DNA from: UBA1046 sp012511325
GTDB lineage: Bacteria > Bacillota > Clostridia > Saccharofermentanales > DTU023
Direction of reading: 5' to 3'
Length of the DNA stretch: 64,000 nucleotides
Assembly: GCA_050951925.1 (NCBI GenBank)
Contig: JBMNJZ010000001.1
Location: forward strand, 434,001 to 498,000
The position numbers and the translations under genes were made by a program. A model generated the notes under the pieces. It saw only the letters and a list, made by a program, of their open reading frames with translations. It searched no databases and was not told the DNA's origin. Positions 25,916-35,333 of this stretch are shown here, one piece after another. Position 1 is the stretch's first letter, and every line of letters begins with the position of its first letter.

Positions 25916-25975
25916 AATGTGGGGAATATCGAGAAATCAATGTGGGAAATGTCGAGGAAACGATGTGGTAAATGT
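25916..25975. repeat. Imperfect tandem 23-bp repeats (two full units, one partial)
   Basis: Units beginning AATGTGGGGAATATCGAG (25916), AATGTGGGAAATGTCGAGG (25939) and GATGTGGTAAATG (25962) follow each other directly. Such TGTGGGAA-type multiple short repeats resemble the terminal repeats of IS21-like elements, but no transposase is present, so this would be at most a relic. Confidence 0.5.
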
Positions 25976-26134
25976 ACTTGTTAAGTTTAGTTTAATGAAC
26001 ATAAGGCACAGTCTATATTCTACATGCTGTTGCCGCTTTTTGATGCTCTGCTCATTGCGTTTACTTCTTCGCGGTTTTAGGCCTGCAAGGCTGTCATTTC
26101 ATCAATTGATGAGATAGTATCCTGTGCAGACTCA

Positions 26135-26174
26135 TCAGTTTTAACCGCGTCGAATTCGACGCGGTTAAAACTGA
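26135..26174. repeat. 40-bp perfect palindrome
   Basis: Two exactly complementary 20-base arms with no spacer (each arm reads TCAGTTTTAACCGCGTCGAA), centred on GAATTC. It lies downstream of the 13-gene operon, beyond its terminator, and could be an extra terminator, a recombination or protein-binding site, or a relic of an inverted insertion end. Confidence 0.85.
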
Positions 26175-26227
26175 AGCTGATCCACTGTTCATAATTTCTC
26201 TTGAGTCTTACCTCGGGCAAACAAACT

Positions 26228-26267
26228 ACCCCCGCGCACCTTGGTCATTGCCGAGGCGCGCGGGGGT
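26228..26267 (-). terminator. Intrinsic terminator of the cobalamin-riboswitch operon
   Basis: On the minus strand ACCCCCGCGC pairs with GCGCGGGGGT, extended inward to about 17 base pairs with one mismatch and a six-base loop, followed by AGTTTGTTTG. It lies 31 bases after the stop of the last gene of the operon. Confidence 0.75.
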
Positions 26268-26298
26268 GTTAGCGGGTGCTTAGCTTAGATTATGCGGC

Positions 26299-29200
26299 TT
26301 ACCAGTAGCGGGGATACTTGCCGTGGCTCTGCTGATGCTCAGCATGCTTCCACCATGGCACCTGCTTATAGAAGTCCGTCAGCTTATCCCACATTTGGTC
26401 CGCCGCCGTGCCGGGCTGGACGTATACGGTGACCGTGTAGGTCTTTACCGTGCCGTCAGCAAGGGTAACCTTGTAGGTAACAGGCTGGGAAAAATCCTGC
26501 ACCTGACCTGAATTCGGGGTGATTTTCGTTATGCCGCTGCCGGATATAACGGGCACAAGCTTGGTTACATCCGTGCCGTAGGGCATTACAACGGATATGG
26601 TGCCGTTGGCGCTGTTGATGCTGCCAAGCACGTTGTTGATGCTGAAGCTGGTTATGCCGTCCGCCGTGGTGGTCTTGGTCTCCCACCTGCAGGTGAGCGA
26701 TACGTCGCCCGCGGGCATGGTGAAGGCAAAGTTATCTATCTTCTTTGTCTCGCCTCCGGCCACGGCAAGCGTGTACGTCAGCGACCCTGCCACCATCTGC
26801 ATTCCCGCGTCCGGCGTTGCAGTAACGTTTATGACGTCGCCGGCGCTGGCGGTGGACTTGCTGGCGGCCAGTGTGCCGCCCCGCGGTGCGGAGATGGAAA
26901 TTCTGAACTCGCCCGGCTGCTCGTCGCCGCCGAATGCCGGTATATCCACCTTCAGCGCCGTGCTTTCAACGCCGTTTGCGTTCTTGACCACAATGTATAT
27001 CTCGCGTGCGCCCGCGGTCAGGTTGTTCAGTGTTATGGTATTTTCGCCCGCGGTTGCGCTCTTGCCGTTCCTGGTGGTGTCCACGGCAGGCGTGGCCGCA
27101 CCCTTGTTCACCACGGCATAATAGTAGGTTCCCGCCTCGCTGGAGGTGAACTTCACCGTGGCTTGCTTGGCGCTCGTGCGTTCCGCGCTGCCGTTGGTCA
27201 GCTCCGGCGCACCGGGCGCGTCGTACTTGATCTCTATGGCATATTCTTTCTCGTCGCCGTTTTCGGCAGTGACGGTGAAGGTCACAGGCGTGTTGAGCTC
27301 CATGTTGCACATCACATCGCCGTTCGCCCACTTGAATGTCCCGTCAGCGTCGCTGTATCCGCCTGCCATGGCAACAGTTGCGCCCACAGAATGTGTCAGC
27401 TTCAGATACTTCATACCGATGCTGTTGAGTGTTGCGGAATCGGTGTCCTGATCAAGGGTTATGGTTACGGTTTTTGCGCTTTCGTTTATAACACCCTGCG
27501 CAATGGGGATCGTATCCCCGGTGGCATTGAGCAGCGCGGCGGCGGTAATGTCCTTATCGCTGCTCCTGGCGACGGTGATTGTTACGGTGTAAGCCTGCTC
27601 CGTGCCATCCTCGGCCTTTACGGTAAAGGTTGCGGGGGTATCGAGAGCCATGCCGCAGGCTTGTCCGGCTGCCCAATCCTTCGCCTCGGAGTCCCCTGCC
27701 TTAGTAACCGTGGCATATTCGGAATAGGTGAGCCTTAGCACCATATTGGCAAGGTCTGTCGTGTCCGCGCCGGCGGGCAGAGTGATAGTGTAGTCCGTAC
27801 CGCTTTTGCTGCCTGCCGCAACGAATTGGCCCTCGGCGTCGTACAATGTAACAGCAGAGATGACCTTCTTATCGCTGACCTTTAACGGGTCAACCTCGAA
27901 GACCGCCGTTGCTGTTATATTTTTGTCTGTTGCCGGCATGGTAAACGTGGCCTTATTGACATCGCCCTCATCCGCAGTCAGCGTAATCGCGGTACCGTCA
28001 GCAGCCACAACCTGCCACTCTTTAAGCACGTATCGCTCGCCGGGTACAGCGGTTAGGGTTACAGTATCGCCCTCGTAGGCTATCTCTGAGGCGCTTGCAT
28101 TGCCGCTGCCTACGGCAACAGTGGCACTGCCCATAGCAGGGTCTGCAGCGGCAGTAACCATAGCAAATTTCTTGGCGCGGAAGATGAACCTAAACTCGTA
28201 ATTATCGTCTGCGGCGAGCACGATACCCGTTCCGTATAGTTCTTCCTCCGACGACGTCAGTCTTTCCCCCTTGTTATATACCTCTACCCCTTCAAGAACA
28301 TAGTTGCCCCAAATCGCCCCCGGCCTGTAGGTGCTGCTATCGTAGTGGCCAAGCCCAACCGCAAGCCCGCTTTTCCTCTTATATTCCTTCCGCATTTCCC
28401 CCTCGGGGAAGTCATAACCATCCCAAATCCAGTTGCCGTCTTTGTCTTTATACTCCAGATTTATCGTTCGAGGAGAGGGCATATTTGTAGTCACTGCTAT
28501 ATCGGCACCGACCGCAGCTACCACGGCTTGCACCGTCACATCATTCTCAGGCATAACAAAGCTGAACATAGTGCCCGTGGGCGGTGGGGAAATATCTACG
28601 CCATTAATATCCCAGCTTTGCAACTGATACTCACATAACGTGCTAATGATTTTGTCGCCAACAGTATTCGTGTCTTCACCTTTATGAAGGCCGTTTGCCT
28701 CAAATGTCACTTTTACTATATCCCCCGGAGCGGCCTGAGTGATCTCATGCCCGGCTGCGTTGGTGAACTTCTCGGTATAAAAATAATCGCTCCTTAGTTT
28801 ACCGGCTACCCAGACAGCAATCCACTCAAGTGCCTGTTCCTCATGGTGAAGATCGAACGGAACGCCGGGAACCACAATTTCCAGCGGGGCGCTCGTCTCA
28901 GTATCGGTCTTGCCAACTATATAAACATACCTTGCGGCATAGTTTGAAATACCGCTTATCTGAATGGTGTTGGTTCCCTTGACCATCTTAGTCCCGTTGC
29001 CAGTAAGATCAACGGTTGGCGTAGGGAGCTGCTGTTCAGACACCATGTAGTAATACGTGCCGGCCTCATTTGAGGAAAATTTGACCGTGGCTGCTGACTG
29101 AGAATCTCGCAAAGCAAATCTTTGTCGCAATGTAATGCCCGCGCCTGGTTCTACATATTCTTCCGCCGCCATCCTATAATAATACTTAGTTCCATCTTCC

Positions 29201-31023
29201 GTTTGCAAGTAAAGATGACCGGCCGCGATTGACTCCCATTCAGCCTTTTTCCATTGCGAAACTGCCTTTAACGAGTTGAATTTTTCCGGAGTCGTTTCGT
29301 GTGGAGTTGTTCCGTTCCAAGCTATTTCAACATAGTCTTCGGGAGTTGCATACTGAAAAAATATACCAGTTGTTACATCTGTTTTGCCGGGCTCATTAGC
29401 TATGGGCAGCTTATCGAGATACATGGTTATAACTCCGGCTTCATAGCGCTTTCCACCACCAGGTAATTTTGTGCTCGTCGCCCGCAAAGAATCGTGCTGC
29501 TCTATTTTATAAGCGACGATTTTTCCGTCATAGCCTTCTTCCGGCACATTCCACCATTTTGTTATCGTAGGCAAGTGGTTAAGCTTGGTCACTTGAGGCC
29601 AATCAACCGTTTCCGCTTTTTGGAGCGATAACTTATATGCATATCGGCTGCCTGAACTATCCGCGAAAAATCTATTGTAACTAGAGCTATAAACATTGTC
29701 TCTATTTAGTATCAACAGCGAAAAACCATTGAAATAATCAACGAAATCACTTGGATCCTTTTCCCATTTTATCTCAGAATTTAGGGGTTTAAAATTGGCA
29801 CTAGGTTTTGTATTGGGGTCCAAGTAGTCTTCTTCGGCCGGTAGTTTGTCAACATAAAGCACTATTTCGCCAATATCATAAACATCATACTTCTGCCACT
29901 GACTTGTTGGCGGCCTTTTAACCTTTTCCGGATACTGGGTTATCTTATAGTCCTTAAGCACACTTGTAAAATTTTCTTTAACATTGACCCAGTTTAATTC
30001 GCTGCTTTCAAGGTCAAGCTTGGTCACTTGAGGCCAATCAACCGTTTCCGCTTTTTGGAGCGATAACTTATATGCATATCGGCTGCCTGAACTATCCGCG
30101 AAAAATCTATTGTAACTAGAGCTATAAACATTGTCTCTATTTAGTATCAACAGCGAAAAACCATTGAAATAATCAACGAAATCACTTGGATCCTTTTCCC
30201 ATTTTATCTCAGAATTTAGGGGTTTAAAATTGGCACTAGGTTTTGTATTGGGGTCCAAGTAGTCTTCTTCGGCCGGTAGTTTGTCAACATAAAGCACTAT
30301 TTCGCCAATATCATAAACATCATACTTCTGCCACTGACTTGTTGGCGGCCTTTTAACCTTTTCCGGATACTGGGTTATCTTATAGTCCTTAAGCACACTT
30401 GTAAAATTTTCTTTAACATTGACCCAGTTTAATTCGCTGCTTTCAAGGTCAAGCTTGGTCACTTGAGGCCAATCAACCGTTTCCGCTTTTTGGAGCGATA
30501 ACTTATATGCATATCGGCTGCCTGAACTATCCGCGAAAAATCTATTGTAACTAGAGCTATAAACATTGTCTCTATTTAGTATCAACAGCGAAAAACCATT
30601 GAAATAATCAACGAAATCACTTGGATCCTTTTCCCATTTTATCTCAGAATTTAGGGGTTTAAAATTGGCACTAGGTTTTGTATTGGGGTCCAAGTAGTCT
30701 TCTTCGGCCGGTAGTTTGTCAACATAAAGCACTATTTCGCCAATATCATAAACATCATACTTCTGCCACTGACTTGTTGGCGGCCTTTTAACCTTTTCCG
30801 GATACTGGGTTATCTTATAGTCCTTAAGCACACTTGTAAAATTTTCTTTAACATTGACCCAGTTTAATTCGCTGCTTCCAAGGTCAAGCTTGGTCACTTG
30901 AGGCCAATCAACCGTTTCCGCTTTTACCTCCGCCGAAAGCCCAAGCGCGCCTGTCGGCAGCAACCCAAGACAGAGAGTTGCCGCAAGCAATAAGATCAAC
31001 AGCTTTTTCGTTTTCATTTTCAT
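26299..31023 (-). CDS. Giant secreted repeat protein, last gene of the cobalamin-riboswitch operon
   Basis: A 1574-residue exported protein with a signal peptide (KKLLILLLAATLCLGLLPTGALG). Residues 35-469 are three tandem 145-residue units that start AETVDWPQVTKLDL and differ in this window only at one Gly/Glu position; a fourth diverged unit follows to about residue 615. Next come two copies of a SSxEAGTYYY domain (about 650-735 and 1330-1400), an InlB-B-like region (GDTVTLTAVPGERYVLKEW), and several beta-sandwich domains ending in AEDGTEQAYTVTI-type strands. The C-terminus is a basic/aromatic tail (MWDKLTDFYKQVPWW) without LPXTG. I recognise no ligand-binding fold, so a surface scaffold is inferred from context. 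ATG 31023 follows GGAGG. The N-terminal half is visibly more AT-rich than the C-terminal half, so the gene is mosaic. Confidence 0.8.
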   Translation of the reverse strand: MKMKTKKLLILLLAATLCLGLLPTGALGLSAEVKAETVDWPQVTKLDLGSSELNWVNVKENFTSVLKDYKITQYPEKVKRPPTSQWQKYDVYDIGEIVLYVDKLPAEEDYLDPNTKPSANFKPLNSEIKWEKDPSDFVDYFNGFSLLILNRDNVYSSSYNRFFADSSGSRYAYKLSLQKAETVDWPQVTKLDLESSELNWVNVKENFTSVLKDYKITQYPEKVKRPPTSQWQKYDVYDIGEIVLYVDKLPAEEDYLDPNTKPSANFKPLNSEIKWEKDPSDFVDYFNGFSLLILNRDNVYSSSYNRFFADSSGSRYAYKLSLQKAETVDWPQVTKLDLESSELNWVNVKENFTSVLKDYKITQYPEKVKRPPTSQWQKYDVYDIGEIVLYVDKLPAEEDYLDPNTKPSANFKPLNSEIKWEKDPSDFVDYFNGFSLLILNRDNVYSSSYNRFFADSSGSRYAYKLSLQKAETVDWPQVTKLNHLPTITKWWNVPEEGYDGKIVAYKIEQHDSLRATSTKLPGGGKRYEAGVITMYLDKLPIANEPGKTDVTTGIFFQYATPEDYVEIAWNGTTPHETTPEKFNSLKAVSQWKKAEWESIAAGHLYLQTEDGTKYYYRMAAEEYVEPGAGITLRQRFALRDSQSAATVKFSSNEAGTYYYMVSEQQLPTPTVDLTGNGTKMVKGTNTIQISGISNYAARYVYIVGKTDTETSAPLEIVVPGVPFDLHHEEQALEWIAVWVAGKLRSDYFYTEKFTNAAGHEITQAAPGDIVKVTFEANGLHKGEDTNTVGDKIISTLCEYQLQSWDINGVDISPPPTGTMFSFVMPENDVTVQAVVAAVGADIAVTTNMPSPRTINLEYKDKDGNWIWDGYDFPEGEMRKEYKRKSGLAVGLGHYDSSTYRPGAIWGNYVLEGVEVYNKGERLTSSEEELYGTGIVLAADDNYEFRFIFRAKKFAMVTAAADPAMGSATVAVGSGNASASEIAYEGDTVTLTAVPGERYVLKEWQVVAADGTAITLTADEGDVNKATFTMPATDKNITATAVFEVDPLKVSDKKVISAVTLYDAEGQFVAAGSKSGTDYTITLPAGADTTDLANMVLRLTYSEYATVTKAGDSEAKDWAAGQACGMALDTPATFTVKAEDGTEQAYTVTITVARSSDKDITAAALLNATGDTIPIAQGVINESAKTVTITLDQDTDSATLNSIGMKYLKLTHSVGATVAMAGGYSDADGTFKWANGDVMCNMELNTPVTFTVTAENGDEKEYAIEIKYDAPGAPELTNGSAERTSAKQATVKFTSSEAGTYYYAVVNKGAATPAVDTTRNGKSATAGENTITLNNLTAGAREIYIVVKNANGVESTALKVDIPAFGGDEQPGEFRISISAPRGGTLAASKSTASAGDVINVTATPDAGMQMVAGSLTYTLAVAGGETKKIDNFAFTMPAGDVSLTCRWETKTTTADGITSFSINNVLGSINSANGTISVVMPYGTDVTKLVPVISGSGITKITPNSGQVQDFSQPVTYKVTLADGTVKTYTVTVYVQPGTAADQMWDKLTDFYKQVPWWKHAEHQQSHGKYPRYW
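29617..30921 (-). repeat. Three tandem, virtually identical 435-bp coding repeats
   Basis: Units at 30487-30921, 30052-30486 and 29617-30051 are in frame (145 codons each). Read by eye they are identical apart from one T/C difference (CTTTCA versus CTTCCA) in the first unit. Near-perfect identity implies very recent amplification or ongoing gene conversion, so copy number may vary between strains or be collapsed in assemblies. Confidence 0.95.
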
Positions 31024-31079
31024 ATCCTCCGTTCGTGTTATCAAATCTATCTGTAGAACGCTTTTAAGCGGTATTACTG

Positions 31080-34000
31080 TTACCGGTGATCCCAGCCGCC
31101 GGGAAGTCCATGGGGGTCACGGCTCACTTGATGGTCGGTCAGGGTGTTGTCTTCCGTCACCTCGTCCCAAAGCTGCTGGGATATGCTGCGCTCGTACACT
31201 ACGCTCACGGTATAGGACTTGACCTCCGTGCCGAGGGTGACCGTATACGTTACGGGCACGGCGAGGTTCACGACCTCCCCGGATACGGGGCTGACCACGC
31301 AGCCCGAGGAAACTGTCACAGTGGGGGTGACCATGGTGACATCCGTGCCGTTTGGCAGTGTCACTTCGATGGTGCAAAGCACTTGGTCTATGACGGCCTC
31401 AACGCCTAATACGCTGAATCCAGTGATCTGCGGCCCCGCAGCAGGTGTAATAGGCGTGTCGCTGCCTGACGCTGTGATCGGACTGCCGCTTTTATTGAGT
31501 ACGCTCACCGTATAGCTTCTCGATGCCAGGTCATTGTCGCCGGAGAGCGTGTATGTCGCCGCCGAAGCAAAGTCCGTTGCCGCACCGGAGGTCGGCGAGC
31601 AGGTTTTGCCCGTGAAGTCGATATCCGTTACAAGCCGCGTCGACGAAAGGTTTGAATCGTCCACTCCGGTGACGGTGACGGTATTCTTATCGTTATCAAT
31701 CACGCCGTCATACCAAATTCCACCGGCCTGCACGCGGAAGCGTGTAATCTCCGCCTGCGCCTTCGCCACAACCTTTATGCGGTATGTATGTGTATTTGTG
31801 CCGTCTTCGGAGGTTACAACAAATGTTACCCAGTCGGAGAAGTCCGTCAGCGTCTTGCCGTCCAGCGCCGGGGTGACGGTTGCGCCATAGGATAAAGACG
31901 CCGAGAGGTATAGCTTTGTAACATCCGTGCCCTCGGTGACCGTGAAAAGAAGATCCGTGGTACCAAGCTCCCTGTTTTCCGTCAGCGTCCGCCCGAGAAT
32001 CTGCCGGGGATTGAGCACGCTGTTCTGGATTGTGATGCTGTTGGCGTCTATCTCCGCACCGGATGCGCCGATATCCTCAAGGAGCACGGTGACATAATAG
32101 GTTTTTTGCGTTACACCATCTTCGGCAAGCACGGTGAACGGCTGTTCAATGCCCGCAACGAAAGTCACCGGCAGCGTGGGCGCAACGAGCGCAGCGCCCT
32201 CCGCAAAGGTGATGGCAGGCGTTATATTCGCAAGGGACATCCCCTCGGGCAGCGTGATTGCGATGGTGTTTCTGCCGCCCTCGCCGCCTTCGGTGATAAC
32301 GCCCTGTTTCCCCTCTATTTCAAAGGCGGTGATAGATGCGTCCGCAGAAAGCTGACGCGAGAAATCAAACCGCCGGTAATACAATGAGTAGGGACTCCCC
32401 TGACCGCCGCGCTCAAGGAAGTTCAAATACCACTGTGCGGCATAGCAGCCCTGATAGGTTGCCATGGCGTTATTCTGCACGCCGGAAGTGTGGTGAAAAT
32501 ACCCGCGGGACACATTGGCGAAGTTGTCCATCCAGTACTGCAGGGCGCTGTGCCCTGCCCCGTCCGAAAAGCGGGGATCAACATGGCAGTCTATTCCCAT
32601 GGAGCACAGCGCCATAATGACCCACGAGGCTGTTTCGCTGTTCACGGCCCCCCATGCTTTGAAGGAATAATTCGAGGCGTCCATCTTGTTTATGATTATC
32701 TGAAGCCCTTCGTTCAGCTTTGACCGCACCCTTGCGCCGTATACCGGATCCGTGCGGTAGGGAGCAATGGCGTACATGATGCCCGCTACCATATCCGTAT
32801 CGAACCCGTCGGAAAGATATTTGTGATTCAGAAGCACTTCAAGCAGCGCCTCCCTCGTCCAAACGGCGTTTTCGGGTATGGTATAGGTGCCCATATCCAG
32901 TGCGATAAGTGCAAACACCGGGCCGTTTATGGTATAACTTCCCGCATAGTTATAAAGCACGGCGGCAAGGTCATCCACGCTATTCCCCTTGCTGTCCGTA
33001 TACGGCGCCCCGCCATTATATTGCGCCAGGTTGGAACAGTTGAAGCCGCGCGCGGTCATCGTCATGATCTTACGTGCGATGTTGGTCATGGCGACGTTTG
33101 TGGAGGTATCCAGTCCGCCGATACAGTCCGCCAGGCTGAACTCGTCGCTGTCGTTGGCGAGGCTGTTCTGATAGAAGCCCAAATCCATCCATTCCCAGTC
33201 GTCCTCAGCCTCGGTGCGATAACGGGAGATGATGTTGCCCACCACGCGCTGTAGATCGCCCTTATATTCGTTTTCAGCGACGGTTCCGCTGAAGCTTACG
33301 GTAACAGTGTAAGTGCTCTGTGCTCCGTTTTCGGCAGTAACGACATAGGTGACGGGCTTCGAAAAATCCTGCGCCGTGCCGGACGCCGGAGCAACCGTCG
33401 CAAAGGGCGAAACCTCAATTGTCGGGGCAAACGTGCTGCCCGTGCCCGCCGGCAGTGTCATGTTGATGGTTCCGCTTAGCTCGTCCACCGTGCCGCCGGC
33501 AGAGCCGTAGCAAAATGAGAGGATGCTGCTGCCGGTAGCGGCAGCGGTGCGGGTAACCGTCACGGTATAGGTCTTTGTCGTTCCGTCTTCGGCGGTGACG
33601 GTATATGAGTTGTCACCAACGGCAACCGTGTCCGGCTTTGCGGTAAGAGCGGCAAACTCGGCTAACTCTATTACGGGTTCCGTTGTGCTAAGGTCGGTGG
33701 CGTAAGGAATGGTTATGGCTATATTTGCATCGGTTACCGTACCCACAGCGTCGCCGATTTTATATGAAAGTATATCGCACTCGGCGGATTTCTGCGCCGT
33801 GACGGTGACGGTATAATCCGTTGCCAGGCTGTAATCACTGTTAGATACGGTGAGCGTCTGCGGCTCCGTAAAGTCGATATTGCCCGCGTCCATGCTTGTA
33901 TGCGTGCCCGTATGGTCGATGACCGGAGAAAGGGAGGTCAAATCCGTGCCCACCGGCAGATTGAGCGTAATGGTCTTAGCGGTTTCATCTATCTTGCCGT

Positions 34001-35228
34001 AGCGGGTCACACCGTCCTCTGTCTTTATGGCAAAGGAGGACACGAGGTTATACGGGTCGCCGGTTTCAACTTTTACCTGCCATAATGCGGAAAGGTCTGC
34101 ACCCTTATTGAAGCCATAGGTATCTAACACGCCATCGTATTTAATGCCCGTGCTTTCCTCATATGGCGTAACGGTGTACAGTAACTTTTTATTCTCAAAA
34201 GAGCCTGCCGTTAGCTTCACCGTCAGCCAGCCGGTCGTGCCGATCACGGGCGCAGGCAGTCTGCCCAAATCAGTGCCGGCAGGGAAACGAATCGTAATGG
34301 TCTTACTGGCGGCGTCAACTATGCCCTTGGAGCTGCCTACGGCGTAGGAGTCTATAACAGGCTTGGCGATTCGGTTCTGCTCCACATAATCAAGGTAGAA
34401 CGGAGCGACGGTCTCGAGCAAGGCTTCATAGTAGTCTCTGCTGAAGTATCTTATCGCGCCCCTTCTGGCAAACTGTTCCAGCAATGAGCGCAGTTCCGTT
34501 GGCGCAGCCGCGTCAAAGCAGTCGAAGTCCGTGAACAGGGTGACGGAAGTGTCGTCGTCCAGCAGGCTGCCAAAATTGAAGGAGAGCATCTTCTTTCCAA
34601 GGTAGTACAGCAGATTGGCGTGAACAGGGTGATAATCCCCGACGGCAAGGCTGCCCGTCTTTCTCGCCTGATAAAGCGCCTCCATTTTAATATTATACTG
34701 CTGCAGCATATTCAGCAGAGGGTCAAGCACATAGTCGATGATGGCCGCCTTTTCATCTTCGGTATTCTGCCTCCCGCCCCGGTCTTCCTGCGCCATGATG
34801 AACATGGGATAGCCGCGCCCGTCCGTCGCGCGGACATAATACTTGACCGGCCTGGAGTGATCCGCGGGAAGGCTTTCGAGCGCGGTAAACGTGCTCGGCT
34901 GCCTCCTGGTTCCTGCCCGGTCGGTATAAAACGACTCCGGGGCGAAAGTCGTGCTGCCGCCGCTCGGCACATTGAGTATGGGCATTATGTCGAGCACTCC
35001 GCCGCCCATGGCAGTTGTACTGTAAAGCGTCCCTGCGGCATCGCGCACGGACAAAACATTCCCATACGGTGAGGCGGAACCGCCCGTCCAGCCGACAAGA
35101 TACGGCCAGGTGGTCGAGGTCAAATCATCGTTGTCCCACGCCAGCGCGGCGGTCGGCAGCAGGCTGAGCGCAATTACAGCGGTCAGTACAGTCGCGAGTA
35201 TTCTTTTTAACAGTGAGTTCTTTTTCAT
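31080..35228 (-). CDS. Giant secreted protein with intrinsic-factor-like alpha/alpha toroid between beta-sandwich repeats
   Basis: A 1382-residue exported protein (signal peptide ILATVLTAVIALSLLPTAALA). After an N-terminal region of about 250 residues come four beta-sandwich domains of the DUF5018/cadherin-like type. Each has the pattern ITxxxPxGTDL, then P, then TAEDGTxxxYTVTV. Residues about 650-955 are helical with internal repeats (ARGFNCSNLAQYNGG, NGPVFALIALDMG, SETASWVIMALCSMGIDC, TYQGCYAAQWYLN). This looks like the terpenoid-cyclase/prenyltransferase-type alpha/alpha toroid that also forms the cobalamin-binding N-terminal domain of intrinsic factor and transcobalamin. Four more beta-sandwich domains follow. 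The tail (QQLWDEVTEDN) resembles the end of the neighbouring giant protein. ATG 35228 has AAAGGGGG upstream. Direct corrinoid binding is inferred from fold type and riboswitch control, not shown. Confidence 0.8.
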   Translation of the reverse strand: MKKNSLLKRILATVLTAVIALSLLPTAALAWDNDDLTSTTWPYLVGWTGGSASPYGNVLSVRDAAGTLYSTTAMGGGVLDIMPILNVPSGGSTTFAPESFYTDRAGTRRQPSTFTALESLPADHSRPVKYYVRATDGRGYPMFIMAQEDRGGRQNTEDEKAAIIDYVLDPLLNMLQQYNIKMEALYQARKTGSLAVGDYHPVHANLLYYLGKKMLSFNFGSLLDDDTSVTLFTDFDCFDAAAPTELRSLLEQFARRGAIRYFSRDYYEALLETVAPFYLDYVEQNRIAKPVIDSYAVGSSKGIVDAASKTITIRFPAGTDLGRLPAPVIGTTGWLTVKLTAGSFENKKLLYTVTPYEESTGIKYDGVLDTYGFNKGADLSALWQVKVETGDPYNLVSSFAIKTEDGVTRYGKIDETAKTITLNLPVGTDLTSLSPVIDHTGTHTSMDAGNIDFTEPQTLTVSNSDYSLATDYTVTVTAQKSAECDILSYKIGDAVGTVTDANIAITIPYATDLSTTEPVIELAEFAALTAKPDTVAVGDNSYTVTAEDGTTKTYTVTVTRTAAATGSSILSFCYGSAGGTVDELSGTINMTLPAGTGSTFAPTIEVSPFATVAPASGTAQDFSKPVTYVVTAENGAQSTYTVTVSFSGTVAENEYKGDLQRVVGNIISRYRTEAEDDWEWMDLGFYQNSLANDSDEFSLADCIGGLDTSTNVAMTNIARKIMTMTARGFNCSNLAQYNGGAPYTDSKGNSVDDLAAVLYNYAGSYTINGPVFALIALDMGTYTIPENAVWTREALLEVLLNHKYLSDGFDTDMVAGIMYAIAPYRTDPVYGARVRSKLNEGLQIIINKMDASNYSFKAWGAVNSETASWVIMALCSMGIDCHVDPRFSDGAGHSALQYWMDNFANVSRGYFHHTSGVQNNAMATYQGCYAAQWYLNFLERGGQGSPYSLYYRRFDFSRQLSADASITAFEIEGKQGVITEGGEGGRNTIAITLPEGMSLANITPAITFAEGAALVAPTLPVTFVAGIEQPFTVLAEDGVTQKTYYVTVLLEDIGASGAEIDANSITIQNSVLNPRQILGRTLTENRELGTTDLLFTVTEGTDVTKLYLSASLSYGATVTPALDGKTLTDFSDWVTFVVTSEDGTNTHTYRIKVVAKAQAEITRFRVQAGGIWYDGVIDNDKNTVTVTGVDDSNLSSTRLVTDIDFTGKTCSPTSGAATDFASAATYTLSGDNDLASRSYTVSVLNKSGSPITASGSDTPITPAAGPQITGFSVLGVEAVIDQVLCTIEVTLPNGTDVTMVTPTVTVSSGCVVSPVSGEVVNLAVPVTYTVTLGTEVKSYTVSVVYERSISQQLWDEVTEDNTLTDHQVSRDPHGLPGGWDHR

Positions 35229-35333
35229 ATATACCCCCTTTGCCTTTGGTTTGTTGGCGGAAATCCGGGTTCATGCGCCCATCTGCCTCATACGGGTGCG
35301 GCGGAAAAACCGCCGCAACGTCACTTCTGTCGC

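Larger units (their letters stand above)
25734..26227. other. Intergenic region at the left edge of the cobalamin island
   Basis: About 490 AT-rich bases without a supported gene. It contains a run of 23-bp repeat units at 25916-25975 and a 40-bp perfect palindrome at 26135-26174, both listed separately. The promoter of the Spx-like gene should lie in its first 100 bases. Confidence 0.5.

Noticed and set aside
25900..26120. Small rightward ORF of about 66 codons
   Set aside because: No ribosome binding site, no coding-like composition, and it runs through tandem repeats.
29581..30921. CRISPR-like or satellite array
   Set aside because: Repeats are 435 bp, contiguous and in frame within one coding sequence, with no spacers.
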